Assembly: GCF_947503375.1 (NCBI RefSeq)
Contig: NZ_CANNDQ010000006.1
Span: 242,685 to 306,684, forward strand
Direction of reading: 5' to 3'
Length of the DNA: 64,000 bases
Source: an uncultured Psychroserpens sp.
GTDB lineage: Bacteria > Bacteroidota > Bacteroidia > Flavobacteriales > Flavobacteriaceae
Of the stretch, positions 43,253 through 52,571 are shown in pieces; position 1 is the stretch's first letter; every line of letters starts with the position of its first letter. Made by a program: the position numbers and the translations under genes. A model generated the notes under the pieces. That model was not told the origin of the DNA, made no database searches, and was given only the letters and a program-made list of their open reading frames with translations.

Positions 43253-46228
43253 TTACATTTTTAAAGCTTCAGGTTTTTCATAATTGAATAGATAATCAAC
43301 ATCCATCTCTTGAACTTTTCCTAATTTTCCTAATGCTTCAAAATCGATATCTTTCTTATTTCCAATGACCATAACATTATAGCTTTCGCCTTTAATGTTG
43401 GTGTTAAAGAAATCACGTAAATCTTCCATAGTCATATTTTTAATGGTATTATACATGGCTTCCCTGTGATCATTATCAATTCCTCTCTTTTTAAGACCTT
43501 CATAGGTCCAGAAGATATTAGATTTTGTAATACGCTGTGCGGCTAGTTTTTTTAACGCTGCTTCTTTAGCTGCAGTAAATTGTTCTTCTGCCTCTGGCAT
43601 ATTAGTCATTAGTTCCATCATAGCGTCAACAGCTTGCGGCATTTTGTTTGCTTGAGTTCCCATATATGCCATTACATAGTTAGAATCTTCTTTTTTAGCT
43701 GCAGTACTATAACTAGAAAATGCAGAATATGCTAAGGATTTCGATTCTCTAATTTCTTGGAATACGATAGATGATAAACCACTTCCAAAATAAGAATTAA
43801 ATAGTGTTGAAGCTGCCATATTCTCAGCTTTAAAAGGCTCTCCTTTAGCTAAGAACAGCATCTCAGATTGTACCATATCATAATCAACAAAATATACATT
43901 TCCTCCAGTTTCTTTTTCGGCATAAGCCATTGCTTCTGGGTAGGTGTTTAATTCTCCAGGAATAGTATGATATTGGTTTAACGCTGCTACAGCTGAATCA
44001 ATATCTTTTCCGTAATAAAAAACACGTTGATCATAATCTTTCATTCCCTTGACAATATCTACCAACTCTTGAGGATCCATTTCTTCAAGTTCACTAATTT
44101 GGAAGATGTTTCTTAATCGAGAATTTTCGCCATATTTACCATAATTCATTAAACCATTCCATAGGATACTTCCTTTTTGAGTTTTATTATCTTGACGTCC
44201 TTTTGCTATAGATTGCACATATTTATCATAAGCATCTTGATCTGGTATAGCATTATTCCATAAGTGCTCTAATAATTCTAGGCCCTTTGGCAGGTTTTCT
44301 TTTAATCCGCTAAGTCCTACGTATGTAGTTTCTGCACCAGCACTTACATAATAGTTTACTCCTAACTTGTAGAATTCTTTTTTCAACTCCTCAGCTGTAT
44401 ATTTATCTGTTCCAAGATATTCCATATATCGAGCAGCTAATCCAAGTTTTTTATCGTTATCACTTCCCATATCAAAAATGATATTCATATTAAATAGATC
44501 ATTCAGATCATTATTGATATAAGATACTTCAATATCATTATCTGTAGTGATTGTTTTGATAGCCTCTTTATAATCTACATATTGAGGTTGCAATGGTTTT
44601 GCTTCAATTTTATTAAAATTTGTTAAGTACTCAGAACTTTTATCTCTGTTTAAGTTTACTGGTGTAATTCCTGGGTTTTCAACTTTAACAATTGATTTGT
44701 CTTCACCTTTGCGCTTGTAAGTGACCACATAATTATCTTTATAAAAGTTGTTTGCAAAGTCAACGAGTTCTTGTTTAGTTATCTTTTTTAAATCCTCTAA
44801 AAATTTCACTTTATCAGACCAATCTTCATGATGTATAAACGCATTGAAGTAAGCACTAGCAAGTGCGGTACTGTTTTCGTATCGTTGTGTTTGATTTAGT
44901 TTTAAATCATTTATTACTGCATCTAACATCCAATCTTCAAACTCTCCTTTTTTCAGTTTATCAATTTGAGCTAAAATTAGATCTTTTACTTCATCTAAAG
45001 TTTGCCCTTCTTTTGGCGTCCCTGTGAATGAGTGGTATCCATAATCATTTAAGAATGTTGGAGAGCAACCTGCATTTTGCACTGCTTGTTTTTGATTTAA
45101 GTTCAAGTCAATAAGACCAGCATTACCATTTGCTAATATCATATCAGCCATAGTAATCATTTTAGATTGTTCGCTTCCGATACCTTCAGTTCTAAAAGCA
45201 ATAGAGATATTTTCTGCAGTTGGGCCGAAAACTTCTTTTACCACAGGAGTGGTAATCGCTTCTTCTTTTGGCAGCGTTGGATGAACAACCTCTTTACGCT
45301 CAAGCTTTCCAAAAGTTTCATTTACTTTAGCAATAGTAGCATCAAAATCGATATCACCAACCAATACCATTGCCATATTATTTGGCACATAATATTTATT
45401 GAAGTAATTATGTATATCTACCATTGAAGGATTCTTTAAATGCTCTCCTGTACCAATAGTTGTTTGTTGACCATAAGGATGATTTGGAAATAATCCATCT
45501 AGCATTGCTGCATATCGCTTTCTAAAATCGTTATCTTGACCACGATTAAATTCTTCAAAAACCGCTTCTAATTCAGTGTGGAACAAACGAAGTACAAGTT
45601 GACTAAAACGTTCGCTTTCTAAACTTAGCCATTTGTCTAATTCGTTTGCTGGAATTTTGTTTTTGTAGACTGTTTCTTCAAACCACGTATGTGCATTAGT
45701 TCCTGTTGCACCAAGCGATCCAACCATTTTATCATATTCATTAGCAACACAATAATTTGATGCTTCTAATGAGACTTCATCTATTTTACGATAAATCTCA
45801 CGTTTTTTATCAGGATCAGTTTCTGCTCTATGCTGCTCATATAAATCGGATATTTGTTTTAAATATTCCTTCTCTTTTTCCCAGTCTAATGAACTGATTT
45901 CATCAGTTCCTTTAAAGACCATATGCTCTAAGTAATGTGCCAATCCTGTAGACTCCTTAGGATCATAGTTTGATCCTGCTCTAACTGCTATATAGGTTTG
46001 GATTTTTGGTTCGTCGATATTTTTACTTAAATATACTTTAAGTCCATTATCTAATGTATAAAGGCGTAAACCTGTTGGATCATTAGCTACAGTTTCATAT
46101 GAAAAACCGTTAGGGTCGTTTTTAGATTCAACTGCATAAGCTAAATCTGAATTGTTAGTGTTTTCGGTTTTACAACTATAAGTAATACTTACGAGTAAAG
46201 CCAAAACAAATAAATTAATGTGTTTCAT
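43253..46228 (-). CDS. M16 family zinc peptidase (insulinase-like) lipoprotein
   Basis: A 991-residue exported peptidase made of two M16 halves. Lipoprotein signal MKHINLFVLALLVSITYSC (Cys19). The inverted zinc motif HxxEH is intact at residues 98-102 (LAHYLEHMVFKG) in the N-terminal half, followed by ETVYKNKIP and LERKEVVHP. The C-terminal half lacks a zinc motif, as normal for the inactive partner half (SGLSSIVFQEIRESKSLAYS is its R/Y loop). It probably degrades peptides in the periplasm or at the outer membrane. Upstream lies the terminator of sucD, so it has its own promoter. Confidence 0.92.
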   Translation of the reverse strand: MKHINLFVLALLVSITYSCKTENTNNSDLAYAVESKNDPNGFSYETVANDPTGLRLYTLDNGLKVYLSKNIDEPKIQTYIAVRAGSNYDPKESTGLAHYLEHMVFKGTDEISSLDWEKEKEYLKQISDLYEQHRAETDPDKKREIYRKIDEVSLEASNYCVANEYDKMVGSLGATGTNAHTWFEETVYKNKIPANELDKWLSLESERFSQLVLRLFHTELEAVFEEFNRGQDNDFRKRYAAMLDGLFPNHPYGQQTTIGTGEHLKNPSMVDIHNYFNKYYVPNNMAMVLVGDIDFDATIAKVNETFGKLERKEVVHPTLPKEEAITTPVVKEVFGPTAENISIAFRTEGIGSEQSKMITMADMILANGNAGLIDLNLNQKQAVQNAGCSPTFLNDYGYHSFTGTPKEGQTLDEVKDLILAQIDKLKKGEFEDWMLDAVINDLKLNQTQRYENSTALASAYFNAFIHHEDWSDKVKFLEDLKKITKQELVDFANNFYKDNYVVTYKRKGEDKSIVKVENPGITPVNLNRDKSSEYLTNFNKIEAKPLQPQYVDYKEAIKTITTDNDIEVSYINNDLNDLFNMNIIFDMGSDNDKKLGLAARYMEYLGTDKYTAEELKKEFYKLGVNYYVSAGAETTYVGLSGLKENLPKGLELLEHLWNNAIPDQDAYDKYVQSIAKGRQDNKTQKGSILWNGLMNYGKYGENSRLRNIFQISELEEMDPQELVDIVKGMKDYDQRVFYYGKDIDSAVAALNQYHTIPGELNTYPEAMAYAEKETGGNVYFVDYDMVQSEMLFLAKGEPFKAENMAASTLFNSYFGSGLSSIVFQEIRESKSLAYSAFSSYSTAAKKEDSNYVMAYMGTQANKMPQAVDAMMELMTNMPEAEEQFTAAKEAALKKLAAQRITKSNIFWTYEGLKKRGIDNDHREAMYNTIKNMTMEDLRDFFNTNIKGESYNVMVIGNKKDIDFEALGKLGKVQEMDVDYLFNYEKPEALKM

Positions 46229-46250
46229 GTTTGATTGATTAATATTAAAA

Positions 46251-46287
46251 TAAAAAATTCCGTTAGCTAAAGTAAAGCTAACGGAAT
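46251..46287 (-). terminator. Terminator after sucD
   Basis: ATTCCGTTAGC (46257-46267) pairs perfectly with GCTAACGGAAT (46277-46287). On the minus strand a TTTTTTA tract follows. It closes the sucD transcript 38 bp past its stop. Confidence 0.9.
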
Positions 46288-46324
46288 GATAACGTGGAGT
46301 TTTTATATTTATTTTAACAGAAAT

Positions 46325-47197
46325 TTAGCGAATTACTTCAGCTACTTTTTTTCCAATTTCTGCAGGTGAATCTACAACATGAATACCACAAGACCTCATT
46401 ATCTTTTTCTTAGCTTGAGCAGTATCATCACTTCCGCCAACAATAGCACCTGCATGGCCCATTGTACGTCCAGCTGGTGCAGTTTCTCCAGCGATAAAAC
46501 CAACAACTGGTTTTTTGCTTCCACTTTCTTTATACCAATGCGCTGCATCAGCTTCTAATTGACCTCCTATCTCGCCAATCATAACAACTGCTTCTGTCTC
46601 TGGGTCATTAATTAAAAGTTCAACTGCTTCTTTGGTAGTCGTACCAATAATTGGGTCGCCTCCTATTCCAATAGCAGTAGTAATACCTAAGCCTTGTTTT
46701 ACAACTTGATCTGCTGCTTCATAGGTTAATGTCCCAGATTTTGAAACGATACCAACTTTACCCTTTTTAAACACAAAACCAGGCATAATGCCTACCTTGG
46801 CTTCTTCAGGAGTAATTACTCCAGGGCAATTCGGACCTATTAAGCGGCAATCTCTATCTTTTATGTAGTTTGAAGCTGTGATCATATCAGCAACGGGAAT
46901 ACCTTCTGTAATTGTTATTATTACTTTTATACCTGCGTCTGCAGCTTCCATTATTGCATCAGCGGCAAATGCTGGTGGTACAAAAATTATTGTTGTATCT
47001 GCTCCAACAGTATCTACTGCTTCCTTTACGGTGTTAAAGACAGGTTTATCAAGATGTGTTTGCCCTCCTTTTCCTGGTGTAACACCTCCTACGACATTAG
47101 TACCATATTCAATCATTTGACTGGCATGAAATGTTCCTTCACTACCTGTAAACCCTTGAACTATAATTTTTGAATCTTTATTAACTAAGACGCTCAT
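46325..47197 (-). CDS. sucD: Succinyl-CoA synthetase alpha subunit
   Basis: Part of the TCA-cycle enzyme that makes ATP or GTP while converting succinyl-CoA to succinate; works with SucC, which is not in this window. The 290-residue protein has the CoA-binding N-terminus ([20 protein letters not shown]), [18 protein letters not shown], and the phospho-His region [13 protein letters not shown] near residue 245. Length is normal. It is last in the lipid A gene row but has its own TATTTTTG promoter box in the 104-bp gap upstream, so it may be transcribed alone. Confidence 0.95.
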   Translation of the reverse strand: MSVLVNKDSKIIVQGFTGSEGTFHASQMIEYGTNVVGGVTPGKGGQTHLDKPVFNTVKEAVDTVGADTTIIFVPPAFAADAIMEAADAGIKVIITITEGIPVADMITASNYIKDRDCRLIGPNCPGVITPEEAKVGIMPGFVFKKGKVGIVSKSGTLTYEAADQVVKQGLGITTAIGIGGDPIIGTTTKEAVELLINDPETEAVVMIGEIGGQLEADAAHWYKESGSKKPVVGFIAGETAPAGRTMGHAGAIVGGSDDTAQAKKKIMRSCGIHVVDSPAEIGKKVAEVIR

Positions 47198-47245
47198 AGT
47201 ATGTATCTAAATTTAAATTTTTAATATTTTATGATATTCTAATTC

Positions 47246-47259
47246 AATCCTATAGGATT
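47246..47259. promoter_or_regulatory. Perfect 14-bp palindrome at the sucD transcription start region
   Basis: AATCCTATAGGATT lies 6 bp downstream (minus strand) of the sucD -7 box, exactly where transcription would begin. A repressor binding there would block the start; inferred only. Confidence 0.45.
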
Positions 47260-47265
47260 TGAGTG

Positions 47266-47273
47266 CAAAAATA
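47266..47273 (-). promoter_or_regulatory. sucD -7 box (TATTTTTG)
   Basis: Exact TAnnTTTG match on the minus strand in TATTTTTGCACTC, the same 13-mer as before the DUF3817 gene (32258). About 70 bp upstream of the sucD ATG. No TTG in the usual -33 place; TTC is present. Confidence 0.5.
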
Positions 47274-47301
47274 AGTTTTTGAACAGTAATTCTGTATCTT
47301 T

Positions 47302-47706
47302 TTAGACTTTTATTTCTGCATACGAGTTTAGGCTTTCAGAACTTACGTCTGCTAATTGACTAATCTCAAATCCCTTATACATTTTTCCATCTCTAACCTC
47401 CCAAATAGAAATAAAATGTGCTAATGCATCTTCTTTTTCTGGTTGCTCAATTGGCGTAACATAGATTGTATATCTTGCCGTAACTGTATTGTCATCTTCT
47501 AGAAGATGACTTACTCTATAATTAAATGATAGAAATGACTTTTTTAAGCCATCTAACATATGTTTTATGCCTTCGTAGTTTAGCTCTGTAAATCCATTAC
47601 TACTATTCCACTGTAAATAACAGTCTTCATGAATAAAATCTATAGCATTATTAGTTTTTGCTAAATCTAGATCATAAAATGCTTTGACGATTTCTTTTGC
47701 AGACAT
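47302..47706 (-). CDS. NTF2/SnoaL-like protein
   Basis: A 134-residue cytosolic protein of the nuclear-transport-factor-2 fold: helical start KEIVKAFYDLDLAKTNNAID, then FIHEDCYLQWNSSNG and a curved beta-sheet with VTARYTIYVTPIEQ and ISIWEVRDGKMYKGFE. Family members range from steroid isomerases to binding proteins; none is assigned. It starts 1 bp after the lpxD-like gene and so belongs to the lipid A operon; this position before sucD is, from memory, commonly seen in Flavobacteriaceae. Confidence 0.8.
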   Translation of the reverse strand: MSAKEIVKAFYDLDLAKTNNAIDFIHEDCYLQWNSSNGFTELNYEGIKHMLDGLKKSFLSFNYRVSHLLEDDNTVTARYTIYVTPIEQPEKEDALAHFISIWEVRDGKMYKGFEISQLADVSSESLNSYAEIKV

Positions 47707-47707
47707 T

Positions 47708-48643
47708 CTAAATGTTTTTTAATTTTTCAATAATTTCTGGAATCTTTTTTATTGCAGCGATTTCTTTATATTTACTTCTGAAATCATCAGCTGGAACACC
47801 AAAATAACTTTTATGACCTTCTAAAGATTTACTTACACCTGCTTTAGCAGAAATAACAGCTTTTTTACCAATAGTTATTCCGCTAGTAATACCAACTTGT
47901 CCCCAAATAGTAACTTCATCTTCTATTACAACACATCCTGCTATCCCAACTTGAGATGCTATAAGACACTTTTTACCAATAATAGTATCGTGGCCTACTT
48001 GAATTTGATTATCTAGTTTAGAGCCTTCTCCTATTGTGGTATCTGCAGTAACACCTTTATCGATAGTACATAACGCGCCTATATCTACATTATCTTTAAT
48101 CACTACACGACCTCCAGATTTTAGTTGATCAAAACCTTCGGGTCTATTTTTATAATAAAATGCACTTGCGCCTAGTACTGCTCCTGCGTGAATGTTAACA
48201 TTATTACCAATAACTGTATTATCATATATACTAACATTAGAATGTATAACACAATTATCACCAATTATTACATTGTTCCCTATAAAACAATTAGGTTGAA
48301 TAATAGTGTTTTTACCAATTTTAGCAGAAGGAGCTATTGAAACATTAGAGGGCTTGAACGGTTTGAAATGGAAAGTTAATTTATTAAAATCTCTGAAAGG
48401 GTCATCACTAATTAATAATGCTTTTCCTTTAGGGCAATCTACTTCTTTATTGATTAGAACAATAGTGGCTGCAGACTCTAGTGCTTTATCATAGTACTTA
48501 GGATGATCAACAAATACTATATCTCCAGGTTCAACAACATGTATTTCATTCATTCCTAATACAGGGAAATCATCTTTACCTACATAATCAACATCAATAA
48601 GTGCTGCAATTTGTTTTAAGGTATGCGGTTTAGGAAACTTCAT
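47708..48643 (-). CDS. Second LpxD-like acyltransferase (left-handed beta-helix)
   Basis: A 311-residue paralogue of LpxD. The N-terminal UDP-sugar-binding domain (LKQIAALIDVDYVGKDDFPV) precedes about ten hexapeptide repeats (IGKNTIIQPNCFIG, IGDNCVIHSNVSIYDNTVIG). The LpxD core is present: LDNQIQVGHDTIIGKKCLIA (with His in VGHD), and SQVGIAGCVVIEDEVTIWGQ. It lacks the long C-terminal helix of the main LpxD. It sits 16 bp after efp in the lipid A operon. It may N-acylate a modified sugar or another UDP-hexosamine. Confidence 0.85.
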   Translation of the reverse strand: MKFPKPHTLKQIAALIDVDYVGKDDFPVLGMNEIHVVEPGDIVFVDHPKYYDKALESAATIVLINKEVDCPKGKALLISDDPFRDFNKLTFHFKPFKPSNVSIAPSAKIGKNTIIQPNCFIGNNVIIGDNCVIHSNVSIYDNTVIGNNVNIHAGAVLGASAFYYKNRPEGFDQLKSGGRVVIKDNVDIGALCTIDKGVTADTTIGEGSKLDNQIQVGHDTIIGKKCLIASQVGIAGCVVIEDEVTIWGQVGITSGITIGKKAVISAKAGVSKSLEGHKSYFGVPADDFRSKYKEIAAIKKIPEIIEKLKNI

Positions 48644-48659
48644 AGTTTAGAAAAGAATA

Positions 48660-49226
48660 CTATTCTTTAATTCTTTCTTTATAGGTGCCTTTATCAGTTT
48701 CAATTTTGATCTTATCACCTTCATTAATAAATAATGGTACATTTACCTGTGCACCAGTTTCAACTGTTGCTGGTTTTGTAGCATTTGTAGCAGTATTACC
48801 TTTCACACCTGGCTCTGTATGTGTAACCTCTAGAATTACACTTGCTGGCATTTCTATAGATAGAGGAAGATTGTCTTCAGTATTAATTAATACTGTTACC
48901 ACCTCACCTTCTTTCATTAGATCTGGTCTATCTAAAGCTGCTTCTAATAAACGAATTTGGGTATAATCTTCTTGATTCATAAAATGATAAAACTCTCCAT
49001 CATGGTATAAAAATTGAAATTTGTGAGTTTCTACGCGAACATCATCTATCTTATGTCCTGCCGAAAATGTATTATCGATCACTTTACCTGTTGTTACACT
49101 TTTTAGTTTTGTTCTCACGAAAGCAGGCCCTTTTCCTGGTTTAACATGTAAGAATTCTATTATTTTATAGATGTCATGATTATACTTGATACATAATCCA
49201 TTTCTAATATCTGAAGTACTTGCCAT
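48660..49226 (-). CDS. efp: Elongation factor P
   Basis: Relieves ribosome stalling at polyproline stretches. 188 residues, normal length, with the three beta-barrel domains. The conserved loop in domain I is FLHVKPGKGPAFVRTKLKSV, where the Lys after PG is the site modified in many species. The end KIKIETDKGTYKERIKE is canonical. Located between lpxA and the second lpxD-like gene, a conserved Bacteroidota arrangement. No modification enzyme (EpmA/EpmB, Rha-transferase) is nearby. Confidence 0.95.
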   Translation of the reverse strand: MASTSDIRNGLCIKYNHDIYKIIEFLHVKPGKGPAFVRTKLKSVTTGKVIDNTFSAGHKIDDVRVETHKFQFLYHDGEFYHFMNQEDYTQIRLLEAALDRPDLMKEGEVVTVLINTEDNLPLSIEMPASVILEVTHTEPGVKGNTATNATKPATVETGAQVNVPLFINEGDKIKIETDKGTYKERIKE

Positions 49227-49281
49227 ATATGCTAATTTTCTTTTTTTTAAATAGTTAGATTGTATTATTTAGTTTGTTAGT

Positions 49282-50067
49282 TTAATTAGATTTAAAATAA
49301 CCTTTCATTATTCCACGATGTGAATTTTTGATAAATTGCAAAATCTCATCACGTTCAGGTGTAGCTTCCATTTCTGCTTCAATCAAATCTGATGCTTGTG
49401 TATTGTTATAGTTCTTTTGATATAAGATTCTATATATATCTTGAATTTCTCGAATCTTTTCAGTAGAAAAACCTCTGCGACGCAAACCTACAGAATTGAT
49501 GCCAACGTACGATAACGGTTCTCGAGCTGCTTTAACAAAAGGAGGTACATCTTTTCTCACTAATGATCCACCAGTTACAAATGCATGGTTTCCTATAGAG
49601 CAAAATTGATGTACAGCTGTCATTCCAGCTAAAACCACATAATCGCCTACTGTAATATGGCCAGCTAATGTACTATTGTTAGAAAAAATACAATTATTAC
49701 CAACAATACAATCGTGAGCTACATGGCAATAGGCCATAATTAAACAATTGTCACCGATGACGGTTTTCATTTTATCTGTAGTTCCTCTATTTATGGTTAC
49801 GCATTCTCTAATAGTAGTGTTGTTGCCAATTACAGTGAGTGTATCTTCATCGTTATATTTCAAGTCTTGAGGCACAGCTGAGATCACAGATCCTGGAAAA
49901 ATATTACAATTTTTTCCTATACGAGCGCCTTCCATAATTGTAACGTTACTACCAATCCATGTTCCTTCTCCTATGGTGACATTATTATATATGGTAGTAA
50001 ATGGTTCTATAACTACATTCTTCGCTATTTTTGCTCCAGGATGTACGTATGCTAAAGGTTGGTTCAT
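49282..50067 (-). CDS. lpxA: UDP-N-acetylglucosamine O-acyltransferase
   Basis: First step of lipid A synthesis: moves a 3-hydroxyacyl chain from acyl carrier protein to UDP-GlcNAc. 261 residues, of which about the first 190 are hexapeptide-repeat beta-helix (IAKNVVIEPFTTIYNNVTIG, IGEGTWIGSNVTI). The catalytic-His region is AYCHVAHDCIVGNNCIFSNN, and GINSVGLRRRGFS leads into the C-terminal helices. It starts 1 bp after lpxC/fabZ, so they are translationally linked. Confidence 0.95.
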   Translation of the reverse strand: MNQPLAYVHPGAKIAKNVVIEPFTTIYNNVTIGEGTWIGSNVTIMEGARIGKNCNIFPGSVISAVPQDLKYNDEDTLTVIGNNTTIRECVTINRGTTDKMKTVIGDNCLIMAYCHVAHDCIVGNNCIFSNNSTLAGHITVGDYVVLAGMTAVHQFCSIGNHAFVTGGSLVRKDVPPFVKAAREPLSYVGINSVGLRRRGFSTEKIREIQDIYRILYQKNYNNTQASDLIEAEMEATPERDEILQFIKNSHRGIMKGYFKSN

Positions 50068-50068
50068 A

Positions 50069-51475
50069 TTACTTTACTTTTGATATTTGTGCCATTAACT
50101 CTGCTTCAGCACATAGTTTTCCATTAGCATAGGCATAGCCTTGCATATGGCATATCCCTCTACGAATAGGTGTAATTAAGTCACACTTGAATATTAAAGT
50201 GTCGCCTGGCACTACTTTTTGCTTAAACTTCACTTTGTCTATTTTCATAAAAAACGTGAGGTAATTTTCTGGGTCAGGTACAGTACTCAGTACCAATATG
50301 CCTCCAGTTTGTGCCATTGCTTCTACTATTAAAACACCAGGCATTACTGGAGCTCCTGGAAAGTGACCTTTAAAGAACTCTTCATTCATAGTTACATTCT
50401 TCATTCCAATCACGTGTGAATCTGAAAGTTCAAAAACCTTATCTAAAAGCAAAAATGGTTGTCTGTGAGGTAACATATCCATGATTTGATTCACGTCCAT
50501 TAAAGGTGTTTGATTCAAATCTATTTGTGGAACATTATTACGACGTTCATTTTTTATGATTTTGGATATTTTCTTAGCAAATTGAGTATTAATAAAGTGA
50601 CCAGGTTTATTTGCTATTACCTTGCCCTTGATACGAGTTCCTACCAAGGCTAAATCACCAACTACATCAAGTAATTTGTGTCTCGCAGCTTCGTTTGGAT
50701 GATGAAGTGTTAGATTGTCTAGTATACCATTAGGTTTAACAGCTATTGAATCTTTATTAAAAGCCACTCTTAGTTTATCCATGGTGTCTTGAGATAATTC
50801 TTTATCTACATATACAATTGCATTGTTGAGATCTCCGCCTTTTATTAGTCCGTTTTCAAGGAGCATTTCTATTTCATGCAAAAAACTAAATGTTCTGGAG
50901 TCGGCTATATCATTTTTAAAATCTGAAACATGATTAAGAGTAGCGTTTTGTGTACCAAGAACCTTTGTCCCAAAATCGACCATAGCAGTAACCTGATATT
51001 CTTTTGCTGGCATTACAATGATTTCACTACCAGACTCTTCATCTGCATAAGAAATAACATCAGATACTACATATTCTTCACGATAATCATCTTGCTCAAT
51101 AATTCCAGCTTTTTCTAATGCTTCAACGAAGAATTTTGATGAACCATCCATGATTGGAGGTTCAGAAGCATCAAGTTGAATGATGACATTATCAATATCT
51201 AAACCAACTAATGCAGCTAAAACATGCTCTGATGTTTGAATTGTGACTCCGTTTTTCTCTAAACAGGTACCTCTTTGAGTATTTGTAACATAATTAGCAT
51301 CAGCTTCGATTAGCGGATTTCCTTCGAGATCAATCCTTTTAAAAGCAAATCCATTATTTGTTGGTGCAGGGCAAAATGTTAATGTCACATCTTTACCTGT
51401 ATGCAATCCAACACCTTTTAAGGATACTTCTTTTTCTATTGTTTTTTGCTTGACGTCAGTCTTAATTATTGCCAT
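50069..51475 (-). CDS. lpxC/fabZ: Bifunctional LpxC deacetylase / FabZ dehydratase fusion
   Basis: A 468-residue fusion. The N-terminal 310 residues are LpxC, the zinc deacetylase that commits UDP-3-O-acyl-GlcNAc to lipid [21 protein letters not shown] (first zinc His), [11 protein letters not shown], and [15 protein letters not shown] (second His and Asp). The C-terminal 150 residues are FabZ, the 3-hydroxyacyl-ACP dehydratase: [13 protein letters not shown] and [20 protein letters not shown] with His and Glu. The fusion is characteristic of Bacteroidota. It starts inside lpxD (14-bp overlap) and ends 1 bp before lpxA. Confidence 0.96.
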   Translation of the reverse strand: MAIIKTDVKQKTIEKEVSLKGVGLHTGKDVTLTFCPAPTNNGFAFKRIDLEGNPLIEADANYVTNTQRGTCLEKNGVTIQTSEHVLAALVGLDIDNVIIQLDASEPPIMDGSSKFFVEALEKAGIIEQDDYREEYVVSDVISYADEESGSEIIVMPAKEYQVTAMVDFGTKVLGTQNATLNHVSDFKNDIADSRTFSFLHEIEMLLENGLIKGGDLNNAIVYVDKELSQDTMDKLRVAFNKDSIAVKPNGILDNLTLHHPNEAARHKLLDVVGDLALVGTRIKGKVIANKPGHFINTQFAKKISKIIKNERRNNVPQIDLNQTPLMDVNQIMDMLPHRQPFLLLDKVFELSDSHVIGMKNVTMNEEFFKGHFPGAPVMPGVLIVEAMAQTGGILVLSTVPDPENYLTFFMKIDKVKFKQKVVPGDTLIFKCDLITPIRRGICHMQGYAYANGKLCAEAELMAQISKVK

Positions 51476-52490
51476 TTACTTTTTTTTCTAAATCATTAAT
51501 GGTTTTAACAATCTTTGGTAAGTTTTTAAAATATACATATGACTTGTTCCAGTCTCCATAAGCGAATGATGGAGAACCTTGAAGTACTTCATTATCTTTA
51601 ACATGTCTTCCAATACCAGATTGCGCTTGAACTCTAACATTATTACCAATGGTGATATGACCAGCTATTCCTACTTGCCCACCGATTTGGCAGTTTTCAC
51701 CAATTTTAGTTGAGCCAGCTATTCCAGTTTGAGCAGCAATAACCGTATTTTTACCTATTTCAACATTATGAGCAATCTGTATTTGGTTATCCAGCTTTAC
51801 GCCACTTCTTATGACAGTAGAGCCTAAAGTTGCTCTGTCAATAGTAGTGGCTGCTCCAATATCTACAAAATCTTCAATAATAACATTGCCAGTTTGCGGT
51901 ACTTTACTATACTCTCCATTTTCATTAGGCACAAAACCAAAACCATCTGCTCCTATTATGACACCAGAATTTATGACACAATGGCTTCCAATTACACATT
52001 CAGAGTAAATTTTTGCTCCAGAGAAAACAAGGGTATTATCACCTATGGTTACATTATCACCTATATATGAATTTGGAAAAATCTTTACATTATTTCCAAT
52101 TTTGACATTGTCACCTATATAACTAAATGCACCAACATAAATATCTTCACCAATTTTTGAAGATTCAGATATAAATGAAGGTTGCTCTATGCCATGTTTA
52201 TTAAGTTTTACTTGATTGTAATATTCTAATAATTTGGAAAAAGATTTATAAGCATCCTCAACTTTAATAAGTGTGGTACTTATTTCATTTTCTGGCTCAA
52301 AGGTCTTATTTACTATAGTAATTGATGCCTTTGTAGAATAGATATACGATTTATACTTAGGATTAGCCAAAAAGGTTAAAGAACCTTCTGTTCCTTCTTC
52401 AATCTTTGAAAGCTTAGAGACTTCAACATCAGGATTGCCTACGATATCGCCTTCTAAGATTCCAGCTATTTGTTGTGCTGTAAAATTCAT
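51462..52490 (-). CDS. lpxD: UDP-3-O-acylglucosamine N-acyltransferase
   Basis: Third lipid A step: N-acylates the deacetylated UDP-sugar. 342 residues, with the N-terminal uridine-binding domain ([19 protein letters not shown]), a long left-handed beta-helix ([20 protein letters not shown]), the active-site block [20 protein letters not shown] with its His, and the C-terminal helix ending LEKKVNGNN that holds the acyl chain in E. coli LpxD. It is the more canonical of the two LpxD proteins here. Its end overlaps lpxC/fabZ by 14 bp. Confidence 0.95.
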   Translation of the reverse strand: MNFTAQQIAGILEGDIVGNPDVEVSKLSKIEEGTEGSLTFLANPKYKSYIYSTKASITIVNKTFEPENEISTTLIKVEDAYKSFSKLLEYYNQVKLNKHGIEQPSFISESSKIGEDIYVGAFSYIGDNVKIGNNVKIFPNSYIGDNVTIGDNTLVFSGAKIYSECVIGSHCVINSGVIIGADGFGFVPNENGEYSKVPQTGNVIIEDFVDIGAATTIDRATLGSTVIRSGVKLDNQIQIAHNVEIGKNTVIAAQTGIAGSTKIGENCQIGGQVGIAGHITIGNNVRVQAQSGIGRHVKDNEVLQGSPSFAYGDWNKSYVYFKNLPKIVKTINDLEKKVNGNN

Positions 52491-52571
52491 TCTCGCAAAA
52501 ATATGAAAAATGTATTAGAAATTATCTATTTTGATGTATAGTGTTAGTTGCTAAACAAATATCTAAAAACA

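Noticed and set aside
50069..51475. LpxC-FabZ fusion as a novelty
   Set aside because: This fusion is a well-known feature of Bacteroidota.
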